Source: Burkholderiales bacterium (GTDB taxonomy: Bacteria; Pseudomonadota; Gammaproteobacteria; Burkholderiales; Burkholderiaceae_C). Taken from it: a DNA stretch of 16,186 nt. Positions 8,911 to 15,965 of the stretch are shown here, piece by piece. The stretch's first letter is position 1; every line of letters begins with the position of its first letter. The notes beneath the pieces are model-generated. The model searched no databases. It was not told the origin of the DNA and saw only the letters and a program-made list of their open reading frames with translations. A program made the position numbers and the translations under genes. Location of the stretch: contig JANXMO010000281.1 of the NCBI GenBank assembly GCA_025354615.1, positions 1-16,186 of the forward strand, read 5' to 3'.

Positions 8911-10425
8911 TCAGATTGTCGCAGCCGGCTTGCGCAGCCGGCGTTCAGCAAGGTCGAACGCCACTTGCACCAGCAGCGCCAACACCGCCGCCGGCAAGGC
9001 ACCGGCCAGCATCAGCGCGCTGTCATTGACTGCCAAACCAGCGACGATGCGTTCGCCAAACCCGCCCGCGCCGATGAAAGCCGCCACCGTCGCGGTGCCG
9101 ATGTTGATCACAGCCGCCGTTTTGACGCCCGCCAGCAGCGTGGGCAGCGCCAGTGGCAGCTGCACCTCGCGCAGCACCTGGCGCGGTGTGAGGCCCAGCG
9201 ACAGCCCGGCCTGCGCCAGGCCGGGCGGCACGCCCTGCAGCCCGGCGTGGGTGTTGCGCACGATGGGCAGCAGCGCGTAAAGCCAAAGCGCAATCAACGC
9301 CGGCAGCAGCCCAATGCGGCCTACCAGGGCGATCAAAAACGCCAGCAGCGCCAGCGACGGCACTGTCTGGAGCACCGCCACCGCGCCCAACAGCCACCCG
9401 GAAAGACGCGGCCAGCGCCAAGCCGCCACGCCGAGCGGCACGCCGCTGAGCACCGCCACCATCAACGAGCCGAAAACCAGCCACAGGTGCTGCAAAGTCA
9501 GCCGGCCGAGGTCGGCAGCGAACAGCCGTTGCCACAACCCGGCGTGAACGGGCGCTGTCGCAGGCGCCGGGCGGCCGTCGTCAGCCGTAGCCAGGAATTG
9601 CCGCGCCACCTCGGCAAACGGTACACCGTCCAACTCGGCCCGCGCGTTCATCGCGACCATCGCCGCCGCGTCAATGCGCCCTTCCAACGCCCGCAGCGGC
9701 GCCTCGTCCAGCGTCTTTCGCATCAGCAGCACCGCGTCGTAGGCCGGAAAATGCGCCCGGTCATCGCGCAGCACCCGCAGCCCCTCGCGGCCGACCCGCG
9801 CGTCGGTCAAATAGACGTCGATCAGGTCGATGCGCTGAGCGCGCAACGCTTCATAGGCCAGGCCGTGGTCGAGGCCGGCGCCGGGCTGCAGCGGCAGACC
9901 GTAGGCTTTTTTCAGCCCGGCCCAGCCGTCGGCACGCTGCAAAAATTCATGCGACAGGCCGGGCCGCAAGCCCGCTGCCTGCGGCCGGCGCAGGTCGGAA
10001 ATGCACACGATGCCCAGTTGCGCCGCCTGCGCCTCGCGCATCGCCAGCGCATACGTGTTGTTGAAACCCAGCGGCACGGCAGCCTTGAGCCCGCGTGGCG
10101 CCAATAGCGCGTTCAACTCCGCCAGGCTGGGATTGCCGTCCTGCTTGAGCAGTTCCCGAACAATGGTGCCGGTGTACTCCGGATAAACATCGACGGCGCC
10201 GCTGGCCAGCGCTTGCTCGAGCAAACCGGTGTTGCCCAGGCCCTGCCGGTGTTCAGCCGGCGTACCGGCGGCCCGCAGCGTCTGGCTGACGATTTCACCG
10301 AGGATGTACGACTCGGTAAAACGTTTCGAGCCGACCGTCACCGGGGTTTCAGCGGCTGTAGCTGCGCCGCCGCTGGCGCCCATGCATACCGCAACAATCC
10401 AGACGCACCACCGCCAACCGCGCAT
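8911..10425 (-). CDS. Osmoprotectant-type ABC transporter, fused substrate-binding protein and permease
   Basis: Fusion of a periplasmic binding domain and an inner-membrane permease, 504 residues. Signal peptide 1-25 (hydrophobic core WIVAVCMGASGGAAT, cut near ATAA|E). The binding domain (about 27-280) is of the OpuAC/YehZ type: VTVGSKRFTESYILGEIVSQ, GLGNTGLLEQALASGAVDVY, PEYTGTIVRELL and IDLIDVYLTDARV. The permease (about 300-495) shows five or so hydrophobic segments, the opening LTLQHLWLVFGSLMVAVLSG, and the OpuCB/YehW-like EAA region QAGLSLGLTPRQVLREVQLP followed by NIGTATVAAFIGAGGFGERI. Known relatives import glycine betaine, choline, carnitine or similar quaternary amines; the ligand here cannot be read. 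The order binding-domain-first is unlike OpuA-type permease-first fusions. No ATPase gene is adjacent: the neighbours are GH19 (1-nt overlap upstream) and rmuC (2-nt gap downstream). Confidence 0.9.
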   Translation of the reverse strand: MRGWRWCVWIVAVCMGASGGAATAAETPVTVGSKRFTESYILGEIVSQTLRAAGTPAEHRQGLGNTGLLEQALASGAVDVYPEYTGTIVRELLKQDGNPSLAELNALLAPRGLKAAVPLGFNNTYALAMREAQAAQLGIVCISDLRRPQAAGLRPGLSHEFLQRADGWAGLKKAYGLPLQPGAGLDHGLAYEALRAQRIDLIDVYLTDARVGREGLRVLRDDRAHFPAYDAVLLMRKTLDEAPLRALEGRIDAAAMVAMNARAELDGVPFAEVARQFLATADDGRPAPATAPVHAGLWQRLFAADLGRLTLQHLWLVFGSLMVAVLSGVPLGVAAWRWPRLSGWLLGAVAVLQTVPSLALLAFLIALVGRIGLLPALIALWLYALLPIVRNTHAGLQGVPPGLAQAGLSLGLTPRQVLREVQLPLALPTLLAGVKTAAVINIGTATVAAFIGAGGFGERIVAGLAVNDSALMLAGALPAAVLALLVQVAFDLAERRLRKPAATI

Positions 10426-11141
10426 CAGACCGCCGGCTTGTCAATGCGCCGACGGCTGGCCCGCCGCGGCGCCGCGGCTTTCAGCGCTTCGGCAATGGCT
10501 TCGAAACCACGTGTCAGCGGCTCGTTGGGCAGCACGGGCGCAGCGGGGCTGGATGCGCCGCGCGACAAGGCCGCAGGCGGGTTCGGCACGAAACCATTGG
10601 CCAGTGCCGCCTTGGCCAGCGCGTAATAGCGCTGCCGGTCGGCCAAGCCGTTGGTGCCGCCATTGATGCGCCGTGTGATGGTGACGAACTGCTCGGCGTC
10701 AGCCAGCTCATTGAGGCCGTTGGTCTTCCAGAACAGCCCGGCAGTGGCAAAGGCAACGTCGGCCTGGGCCGCGCGCTGCGGCTCGCCAACCAGGTCGATG
10801 CCCAGCAAGTCACCGTATTTCTTGTAGTTGAAGCGGCCGGTGATCTGGAGCGCCCCCCGCCCCTTGAAGCGCTTGCCATCGCCCGGCTGCGTGTTGCCCA
10901 GGCGGGCCGCCAGGTCACCGGGCGGCTCGTAGCGCAGCTGCGCGGCAATCGGCCCCCACAACTCTTCCATGAAACGGAACTCGGCCGACTCATGCGCCAG
11001 CTGGGCCGTGAAGGCAGCAGTGCGCAAGACCGTGTCGAAGCCATACGCCTGCAGCGCTGCGTTCAGGCACGGCAGGTACAGCGCCATCAACGACGGCGAC
11101 AGCCGCGGCATGGCCTGGTGCAGTTGTGCTTGCGTGATCAT
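10425..11141 (-). CDS. GH19 chitinase/endolysin-like hydrolase without a signal peptide
   Basis: Glycoside hydrolase family 19-like protein, 238 residues; members cut chitin or, in phage and bacterial lysins, peptidoglycan. The catalytic core is readable: AQLAHESAEFRFMEELW with the likely acid Glu51 and second acidic residue Glu59/Glu60, then RFKGRGALQITGRFNYKKYG (91-110), typical of the family's substrate cleft, FATAGLFWKTNGLNELAD and the TRRINGGTNGLADRQRYY stretch (156-173). No signal peptide or carbohydrate-binding module is seen. The last ~50 residues are a Pro/Ala-rich linker and a cationic, helix-prone end (FEAIAEALKAAAPRRASRRR). Start and stop each overlap a neighbour by one base (TGATG), so expression is coupled to the dehydrogenase before it and the ABC gene after it. 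It may be a domesticated lysin or a wall-remodelling enzyme; the true substrate is not visible. Confidence 0.87.
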   Translation of the reverse strand: MITQAQLHQAMPRLSPSLMALYLPCLNAALQAYGFDTVLRTAAFTAQLAHESAEFRFMEELWGPIAAQLRYEPPGDLAARLGNTQPGDGKRFKGRGALQITGRFNYKKYGDLLGIDLVGEPQRAAQADVAFATAGLFWKTNGLNELADAEQFVTITRRINGGTNGLADRQRYYALAKAALANGFVPNPPAALSRGASSPAAPVLPNEPLTRGFEAIAEALKAAAPRRASRRRIDKPAV

Positions 11142-12166
11142 CAGATGACCTGCTTTCCATGAGCAACCCGTTCGGCGGCGTTCAACGCCGTGGGCGGCGG
11201 CTGGCCGGCTTGTGAACCGCCACCCGGCCCGCCCAGCGCGGCGAGCAGGTTGTCGGCGGCCAAATGGGCCATCGCCAAGCGCGTGGCGGCGCTGGCGCTG
11301 GCCATGTGCGGCGTCAGCACGACGTTGGGCAAGGCCAGCAGGTCAGCGTGAACCGCCGGTTCGCCCTCGAACACATCGAGCGCCGCGGCGGCAATGCGGC
11401 CTTCGCGCAAAGCCGCCGCCAGCGCCGCATCGTCCACCACGCCGCCGCGGGCAATGTGGGTCAAGGTGGCCGTCGATTTCATTTGGCCCAATTCGGCCTC
11501 GCCGATCAAATGATGGGTGGACGGGCTGTAGGGCACCACGATCACCAGGTGATCGGCCTGCCGCAGCAGGTCGTTCAAGCTGACCCAGCGGGCACCCCCC
11601 AGCGCCGCTTCCATGTCGGCGGGCAGGCGCGAGCGGTTGTGGTACCGCACCGCCATGCCGAAGCCCAGCGCGCCGCGCCGCGCCAGCGCCTGGCCAATGC
11701 GGCCCATGCCCAGCACGCCGAGCGTGCTGCCATGCACATCGCCGCCGGCGAACAGGTCAACGCCCCAACGGGACCACTCGCCGCGGCGCAAAAAGCGCTC
11801 GGCTTCACCGATGCGGCGGGCGGCTGCCATCATCAGCGCGAAGCCGAAATCAGCAGTGGTTTCGGTCAACACGCCAGGCGCGTTGCTGACCAGCACGCCG
11901 CGGGCGCTGCAGGCCGCAATGTCGATGTTGTCGTGGCCAACCGCCATCGAACAGACCGCGCGCAACGCTGGGCAAGCGGCCAGCAGCGGCGCGTCGATCC
12001 GCTCGCCGCTGGTGATCAGCACGCCCGTGGCGCCCTGCAGGCGCTGGATCAATTGGGCCTGTGGCCACACTTCGTCGGCGTCATTGGCGTCAACGTCAAA
12101 ACGGGTTTGCAGCCGCTCGATGACGGCGGGGAAAACGCGGCGCGCGATCACAACACGGGGTTTCAT
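11141..12166 (-). CDS. D-2-hydroxyacid dehydrogenase, glyoxylate/hydroxypyruvate reductase-like
   Basis: NAD(P)-dependent D-isomer-specific 2-hydroxyacid dehydrogenase, 341 residues, cytoplasmic. It interconverts a 2-keto acid and its D-2-hydroxy acid. The Rossmann motif GVLGMGRIGQALARR (Gly153-x-Gly155-x2-Gly158) sits mid-protein. The catalytic triad residues are all present: Arg240 in THIARGGVVDD, Glu269 in DVFEGEP and His287 in LTPHMASA. These numbers coincide with those known for Hyphomicrobium glycerate dehydrogenase. The stretch AVGHDNIDIAACSARGVLVS is also typical. Arg177-region NRSR after the second strand hints at NADPH preference (inference). The start at 12166 (MKPRVVIARRVFP) is preferred over an in-frame ATG at 12247, which lies inside the upstream antiporter gene. 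The C-terminus carries a Gly-rich and ~15-residue extra tail. Relatives include GhrB, glyoxylate reductase and 2-ketogluconate reductase; substrate not assigned. Confidence 0.92.
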   Translation of the reverse strand: MKPRVVIARRVFPAVIERLQTRFDVDANDADEVWPQAQLIQRLQGATGVLITSGERIDAPLLAACPALRAVCSMAVGHDNIDIAACSARGVLVSNAPGVLTETTADFGFALMMAAARRIGEAERFLRRGEWSRWGVDLFAGGDVHGSTLGVLGMGRIGQALARRGALGFGMAVRYHNRSRLPADMEAALGGARWVSLNDLLRQADHLVIVVPYSPSTHHLIGEAELGQMKSTATLTHIARGGVVDDAALAAALREGRIAAAALDVFEGEPAVHADLLALPNVVLTPHMASASAATRLAMAHLAADNLLAALGGPGGGSQAGQPPPTALNAAERVAHGKQVI

Positions 12167-12180
12167 GGCAGCTTTCGTTT

Positions 12181-13644
12181 TCAGGGGGAGCTGAACCAGA
12201 CCAGCGACATCACGCCCAACAGCGGCAGCAACACGCCAATCGACCACAGCATGTAGCCGAAAAAGCTGGGCATGCGGACGCCGTCTTGCTCGGCAATCGC
12301 CTTCACCATCAAATTCGGTGCGTTGCCAATGTAGGTCATCGCACCCATGAAAACAGCGCCGGCGGACAACGCGGCCAAAGTGGCGGCCCGCTCACCCATC
12401 AACAGCTGCGGGTCGCCACCGGCCAGGTGGAAAAAGACCAGGTAGGTCGGCGCATTGTCCAAAAAGGCGCTGAGCCCGCCGCTCAGCCAGAAATAAGCCA
12501 GCACGATTGGCTGGCCATCAGCCGTGGTGACTGCGTTGGCCACCCAGGCGAAAGGGCCGCTGCCGCCCTGCTGAAGCAAGGCCAGCACCGGCACCATGGT
12601 CACAAAAATGCCGGCGAACAGCTGCGCCACTTCCTGCAAAGGAGCCCACGAAAAACGATTGGCGGCCCGGATGCCTGCCGGTGTGACCGCCAGCGAGGCC
12701 AGCACGATGCCCAGCAAACCGACATCACGCACCACGGCCTGCAACGGCAGCAACACGCCCGCCACCGGCACACTCAGGCCCGGCTTCCAGGTGCCGCTCA
12801 GAATCACCAGGCCCAAAACGGCACCCATCAGCAGCAGGTTTTTGAGGCCCTCGAACCGCAGGCTTGCCAGGCCTTGCAAAAAGCCCACACCAGCGGGCGC
12901 GCCGGGCTTGCGCTCGCGTCGAACACAGCCGCTGTCGATACAGAAAAAAATCAGCAGCAATGTGCTCGTCACGAACAGCGTTTGTTGAAACAGATGGCGG
13001 GCGGGCCAGAAAAAATCGATGCCCTGCAAAAACCCGATGAACAACGGCGGGTCGCCCAACGGCGTCAGCGAACCGCCGGCATTGCCGACAATGAAAATGA
13101 AAAACACCACCACGTGCGCGGCCTGGCGGCGGCCGCGGTTGGCCGCCAGCAGTGGCCGAATCAGCAACATCGACGCGCCGGTGGTGCCCGCCACCGAAGC
13201 CAAAGCCGCGCCCGCCGCCATCAACCCGGTATTGAATGCCGGCGTGCCATTCGACGGGCCGCGGATGCGGATGCCGCCGGCCACCGTGAACAGCGCTGCC
13301 AGCAGCAGCATGAAAGGCAGGTAGTCGGCCAGCAGCGTGTGCAGCACGCTTTGCGCGGTAGGGCCAACACCGAGCACCGCCATACACGGCAGCCACCAGG
13401 CGAGCGCCCATGCGGCGGTGATCTTGCCCACATGGCGGTGCCACAGGCCGGGCGCCACTGATGGCAGCAACGCAATCGACAACAGCAGGCCGGCAAACGG
13501 CAAACCCCACGCCGCCGACAGCGCCTGGCTATGCGAAGCCGCCGCCAGGGCCACGCCCGGGGCCAGCGTCATGAGGATGGCTGCGCAGTTTGCCACTGTG
13601 GGCCGGCGCCTCGCGGGCGGTGCAAGCGTTTCAAAATTTTCCAT
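12181..13644 (-). CDS. CitMHS/NhaD-like sodium:proton antiporter or carboxylate transporter
   Basis: Polytopic inner-membrane protein, 487 residues with about 11-13 hydrophobic segments, of the ion-transporter superfamily (CitMHS/ArsB/NhaD). It starts with a signal-anchor-like ILMTLAPGVALAA and continues AAWGLPFAGLLLSIALLPSV, as in proteins usually labelled sodium:proton antiporter or putative citrate transporter. Two inverted-topology signature hairpins are visible: GTTGASMLLIRPLL plus NAGGSLTPLGDPPLFIGF (residues 153-204), and LDNAPTYLVFF plus TYIGNAPNLMVKAI (about 390-450). First gene of the minus-strand cluster; the dehydrogenase follows after 14 bases. ATG 13644 has no good Shine-Dalgarno and lies inside the last codons of a LysR relic, which suggests it once relied on coupling to that regulator's translation. 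Whether it moves Na+/H+ or a carboxylate cannot be told from sequence. Confidence 0.85.
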   Translation of the reverse strand: MENFETLAPPARRRPTVANCAAILMTLAPGVALAAASHSQALSAAWGLPFAGLLLSIALLPSVAPGLWHRHVGKITAAWALAWWLPCMAVLGVGPTAQSVLHTLLADYLPFMLLLAALFTVAGGIRIRGPSNGTPAFNTGLMAAGAALASVAGTTGASMLLIRPLLAANRGRRQAAHVVVFFIFIVGNAGGSLTPLGDPPLFIGFLQGIDFFWPARHLFQQTLFVTSTLLLIFFCIDSGCVRRERKPGAPAGVGFLQGLASLRFEGLKNLLLMGAVLGLVILSGTWKPGLSVPVAGVLLPLQAVVRDVGLLGIVLASLAVTPAGIRAANRFSWAPLQEVAQLFAGIFVTMVPVLALLQQGGSGPFAWVANAVTTADGQPIVLAYFWLSGGLSAFLDNAPTYLVFFHLAGGDPQLLMGERAATLAALSAGAVFMGAMTYIGNAPNLMVKAIAEQDGVRMPSFFGYMLWSIGVLLPLLGVMSLVWFSSP

Positions 13645-13889
13645 GGGCCATGTGCTGGTCGATGTGGTCGATGTGGTCGAACATCTCATCCCACACACCA
13701 GCCGCCACCACCGAAGTCGGATCGTTGCGGTAGATGACGTGAACTGGCAAGGGCGACAAGCCGATATCGCATGCCAGCGGCAGCGCAGCCACGCCAGTGT
13801 CGCTTTCACGCGGCTGCTTGTTCCGTGGCTCGCAACACGCATTTCAGCGGCACCATCCAAATGAAATCTTCAACAAATCGCAAGTTCAT
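13631..13889 (-). pseudogene. Remnant of a LysR-type regulator (internal deletion plus frameshift)
   Basis: Starting at ATG 13889, with AGGA nine bases upstream, the minus strand reads [20 protein letters not shown] then ATEQAAA and a TGA at 13806-13808. This is very like the start of LysR-type helix-turn-helix domains (MNLRFVEAF-W-V--L-SVTRAAE). Just after it, in another frame, the strand reads RESDTGVAALPLACDIGLSP, LPVHVIYRNDPTSVVAAG and then VWDEMFDHIDHIDQHMAHGKF, ending at TGA 13631-13633. The first part resembles the end of a LysR effector domain (GFGVA-LP ... LSPLPVH--YR-DPTS). Only 259 bases remain of an expected ~900, so roughly 200 central codons are gone and the two ends are out of frame. 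The stop overlaps the antiporter start by 14 nt. The N-terminal assignment is firm by eye; the C-terminal one is moderate. Confidence 0.7.
13657..13680. repeat. Short 9-bp tandem repeat, about 2.7 copies
   Basis: GGTCGATGT occurs twice in a row, followed by a partial GGTCGA. On the minus strand it lies in the C-terminal tail of the LysR relic and encodes the repeated tripeptide Asp-His-Ile (DHIDHIDQH). The unit keeps the reading frame, so it may be a slippage expansion that arose in or after the decaying gene. Confidence 0.75.
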
Positions 13890-13973
13890 GGCGTTCTTTC
13901 CTGCAAGGTGTCTGGCGATCATGCAGCAGGACCGGCTTGGCAAGCGCGTCTTCGCAATCCGCTGCACCACGGC

Positions 13974-13982
13974 TGCTACAAT
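13974..13982 (+). promoter_or_regulatory. Extended -10 promoter for the rpsB operon
   Basis: TGCTACAAT contains a near-consensus -10 hexamer (TACAAT, 13977-13982) with the TG extension one base upstream. The best -35-like hexamer, TTCGCA at 13951-13956, is 20 bases away and weak, which fits an extended -10 promoter. The start point would fall near 13989, giving an rpsB leader of about 155 nt. It is the only good sigma70-like element in the gap between the LysR relic and rpsB. Confidence 0.65.
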
Positions 13983-13989
13983 TTTTGGG

Positions 13990-14019
13990 TTTTGCCGGAC
14001 AGCCCTGTGGCCGGCAAAA
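13990..14019 (+). other. Hairpin at the predicted 5' end of the rpsB leader
   Basis: TTTTGCCGG pairs with CCGGCAAAA (9 bp, perfect) around an inner ACA/TGT helix with a GCCC loop and a two-base GG bulge. It begins at or just after the predicted transcription start, so it would cap the rpsB mRNA. A structure here could stabilise the message or form part of an S2-binding leader; it is not followed by a T-run and so is not a plus-strand terminator. Confidence 0.55.
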
Positions 14020-14033
14020 ACACCCATCGATAA

Positions 14034-14080
14034 AAAAAACCGACGCTGGCTGTTTCAAGGTGTCGCGGTTTTTTCCAGCG
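14034..14080 (+). promoter_or_regulatory. rpsB leader element with two crossing helices, possible attenuator
   Basis: Helix A pairs AAAAAACCG (14034-14042) with CGGTTTTTT (14066-14074), and can add the CG/CG pair at 14044-14045/14064-14065. It is an A-tract hairpin ending in six T residues, the shape of an intrinsic terminator, though with a long 18-nt loop. Helix B pairs CGCTGG (14044-14049) with CCAGCG (14075-14080) perfectly. The arms interleave, so A and B exclude each other in a nested fold. This could switch read-through into rpsB. S2 is known to autoregulate rpsB-tsf in E. coli; whether this element serves that role here is inference. Confidence 0.4.
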
Positions 14081-14143
14081 CACCGTTGCTGGGGAGGCTC
14101 GCGATTCAAGCCGGCTCAAGACCCAACCTTTGGAGAATATTTC

Positions 14144-14890
14144 ATGACCGTCAGCATGCGCGAGATGCTGGAAGCCGGCGTCCACTTCGGACACCAAACC
14201 CGCTTCTGGAACCCCAAGATGGCCCCGTATATCTACGGCCATCGCAACAAGATTCACATCATCAACCTCGAGAAGACGCAGCCGCTCTTCAACGACGCGA
14301 TGAAATTCCTTCGCCAGCTGGCCGGCAAGCGCGGCACGGTGCTGATGGTGGGCACCAAACGCCAGGCGCGCGAAGTGATTTCGATGGAAGCCCGGCGTGC
14401 CGGCATGCCGTTCGTTGACCAGCGCTGGCTGGGCGGCATGCTGACGAACTTCAAGACGGTCAAGGGTTCGCTCAAACGCCTTAAAGAGATGCAGGCGCAG
14501 ATCGAGGCCGGCAACGAAATCCGCATCAAGAAAGAAGCGTTGATGTTCGAGCGCGAGCTGGCCAAGCTGGAAAAAGACATCGGTGGCATTCAGGACATGA
14601 ACGCGCTGCCCGATGCGCTGTTCGTCATCGACGTCGGCTACCACAAGATCGCGATTGCCGAAGCCAACAAGCTGGGCATTCCGGTGGTCGGGATTGTGGA
14701 CTCCAACCACTCGCCGCTGGGCGTCGACTACGTGATTCCCGGCAACGACGACTCGGCCAAGGCGGTTGCGCTGTATGCCCGCGCCGTGGCCGATGCGGTG
14801 ATTGACGGCAAAGCCAACGCCCACAACGACGTTGTGCAGGCGATTGCAGCCGAAGGTGACGAGTTCGTCGAGGTCAGCGAAGGCGCCTGA
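14144..14890 (+). CDS. rpsB: 30S ribosomal protein S2
   Basis: Ribosomal protein S2, 248 residues, placed at the head/platform junction of the small subunit and needed for S1 binding. The sequence is a textbook match: [20 protein letters not shown], then [39 protein letters not shown], the [13 protein letters not shown] stretch, [32 protein letters not shown] and [11 protein letters not shown]. The start at 14144 has GGAG at 14132-14135. The longer open frame upstream is only leader sequence and is rejected. It is transcribed from the extended -10 promoter, with a structured leader, and is followed by tsf after a 145-bp gap that contains a terminator-like hairpin. No anomalies in length or motifs. 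Confidence 0.99.
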   Translation: MTVSMREMLEAGVHFGHQTRFWNPKMAPYIYGHRNKIHIINLEKTQPLFNDAMKFLRQLAGKRGTVLMVGTKRQAREVISMEARRAGMPFVDQRWLGGMLTNFKTVKGSLKRLKEMQAQIEAGNEIRIKKEALMFERELAKLEKDIGGIQDMNALPDALFVIDVGYHKIAIAEANKLGIPVVGIVDSNHSPLGVDYVIPGNDDSAKAVALYARAVADAVIDGKANAHNDVVQAIAAEGDEFVEVSEGA

Positions 14891-14941
14891 CCCGTTTCAC
14901 CGGGGCGCCGCCTGTGCCGCACACGACGTAACGGGCGGCCG

Positions 14942-14969
14942 AAAAGGGGCTCGTTCAGCCCCTTTTTTT
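14942..14969 (+). terminator. Intrinsic terminator / attenuator between rpsB and tsf
   Basis: A perfect 10-bp stem, AAAAGGGGCT with AGCCCCTTTT, closes a CGTTC loop and runs into seven T residues. This is a strong rho-independent terminator shape; the A-tract makes it potentially active on both strands. Because tsf follows in the same direction, it likely trims the transcript so that S2 is made in excess of EF-Ts, or tsf has its own promoter. Upstream bases 14891-14935 (CCCGTT ... AACGGG) may fold as well. Confidence 0.88.
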
Positions 14970-14993
14970 ACTTTACTTTTGCTTGTTTTCGTT

Positions 14994-15010
14994 GGGCCGC
15001 CTTGCGGTCC
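14994..15010 (+). other. Small hairpin in the tsf leader
   Basis: GGGCCGC-ctt-GCGGTCC can form a 7-bp stem with one G-U pair and a 3-nt loop, ending 15 bases before the tsf Shine-Dalgarno (GGAG 15026-15029). It could affect tsf translation or be incidental. The T/C-rich stretch before it (14963-14990) has no clear promoter boxes. Confidence 0.3.
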
Positions 15011-15035
15011 GACCTTGATCTTTACGGAGAACCCG

Positions 15036-15956
15036 ATGCCCGCAATTACCGCAAGCATGGTTGGCGAACTGCGCGCCAAAACCGACGCCCCGATGATGGA
15101 GTGCAAAAAAGCGTTGACCGAAGCCGAAGGCGACATGGAGCGCGCTGAAGAGCTGCTGCGCGTCAAGCTGGGCAGCAAGGCGGGCAAGGCGGCGTCGCGC
15201 ATCACCGCCGAAGGCGTGGTGGCTTGCAAGGTTGACGGGGCAACCGGGGCGCTGGTCGAGGTCAATTGCGAAACCGACTTTGTCTCCAAAAACGACGACT
15301 TCCTGGCTTTTTCCGCAGCCATTGCGCAGTTGGTTGCCGTGCATGACCCGGCCGACGTGGCGTCGATCGCCGCATTGCCGCTGACTCAGGTCGGTTTTGG
15401 CCCCACTGTGGAAGACGTGCGCAAAGGCTTGATCGGCAAAATCGGCGAGAACATTGCGGTGCGGCGTTTCAAGCGCTATGCAGCGACAGGCCAGCTCGCC
15501 AGCTATTTGCACGGTACGCGGATCGGCGTGCTGGTCGCGTTCGAGGGTGACGAAGTGGCGGCCAAAGACGTTGCGATGCACGTGGCGGCCATGAAGCCGG
15601 TGGCATTGATGTCGGCCGATGTGCCTACCACGCTGATCGACAAGGAACGCTCGATTGCCGCGCAAAAAGCCGAGGAAGACGCGGTCAAGGCCCGCGACGA
15701 AGGCAAGTCGGTGCAGCCGCCTGAAATTGTTGCCAAGCGCGTCGAAGGCTCGGTGCAAAAATATTTGAAAGAGGTCAGCTTGTTCAACCAGACATTCGTC
15801 AAAAATGACAAACAGACGGTCGAGCAAATGCTCAAGGAACGCGCCACCTCCGTCAAGGCCTTCACCTTGTACGTCGTTGGCGAAGGAATTGAGAAGAAGG
15901 TAGACGACTTCGCGGCTGAAGTGGCCGCTCAGGTGGCTGCGGCCAAGGGCGGTTAA
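15036..15956 (+). CDS. tsf: Translation elongation factor Ts
   Basis: EF-Ts, the cytoplasmic guanine-nucleotide exchange factor for EF-Tu, 306 residues. The N-terminal UBA-like module shows [20 protein letters not shown] and [19 protein letters not shown]; the core has the family signature [17 protein letters not shown] and later [16 protein letters not shown]. The C-terminal part contains the [18 protein letters not shown] stretch seen in proteobacterial EF-Ts. ATG 15036 is preceded by GGAG six bases upstream; the open frame continues upstream through the terminator and is rejected. It sits between rpsB and pyrH in the standard proteobacterial order. Length and motifs are ordinary. Confidence 0.98.
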   Translation: MPAITASMVGELRAKTDAPMMECKKALTEAEGDMERAEELLRVKLGSKAGKAASRITAEGVVACKVDGATGALVEVNCETDFVSKNDDFLAFSAAIAQLVAVHDPADVASIAALPLTQVGFGPTVEDVRKGLIGKIGENIAVRRFKRYAATGQLASYLHGTRIGVLVAFEGDEVAAKDVAMHVAAMKPVALMSADVPTTLIDKERSIAAQKAEEDAVKARDEGKSVQPPEIVAKRVEGSVQKYLKEVSLFNQTFVKNDKQTVEQMLKERATSVKAFTLYVVGEGIEKKVDDFAAEVAAQVAAAKGG

Positions 15957-15965
15957 GTCAGGCCT

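Noticed and set aside
8965..10107. 380-codon plus-strand open frame
   Set aside because: Low-complexity Gln/Arg/His translation opposite the well-supported ABC fusion gene.
11264..12256. 330-codon plus-strand open frame
   Set aside because: Antisense of the dehydrogenase, whose catalytic Arg, Glu and His are all intact on the minus strand.
12286..13461. 391-codon plus-strand open frame
   Set aside because: Gln/His/Arg-rich antisense translation of a membrane transporter gene; no domain visible.
13645..13860. Upstream in-frame extension of the antiporter on the minus strand
   Set aside because: It reads through the LysR relic in the wrong frame and yields a Thr/Ser/Arg/Trp-rich nonsense peptide; the family-like N-terminus begins at 13644.
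13976..14824. 282-codon minus-strand open frame opposite rpsB
   Set aside because: Antisense of the certain rpsB gene and its leader, with no recognisable domain.
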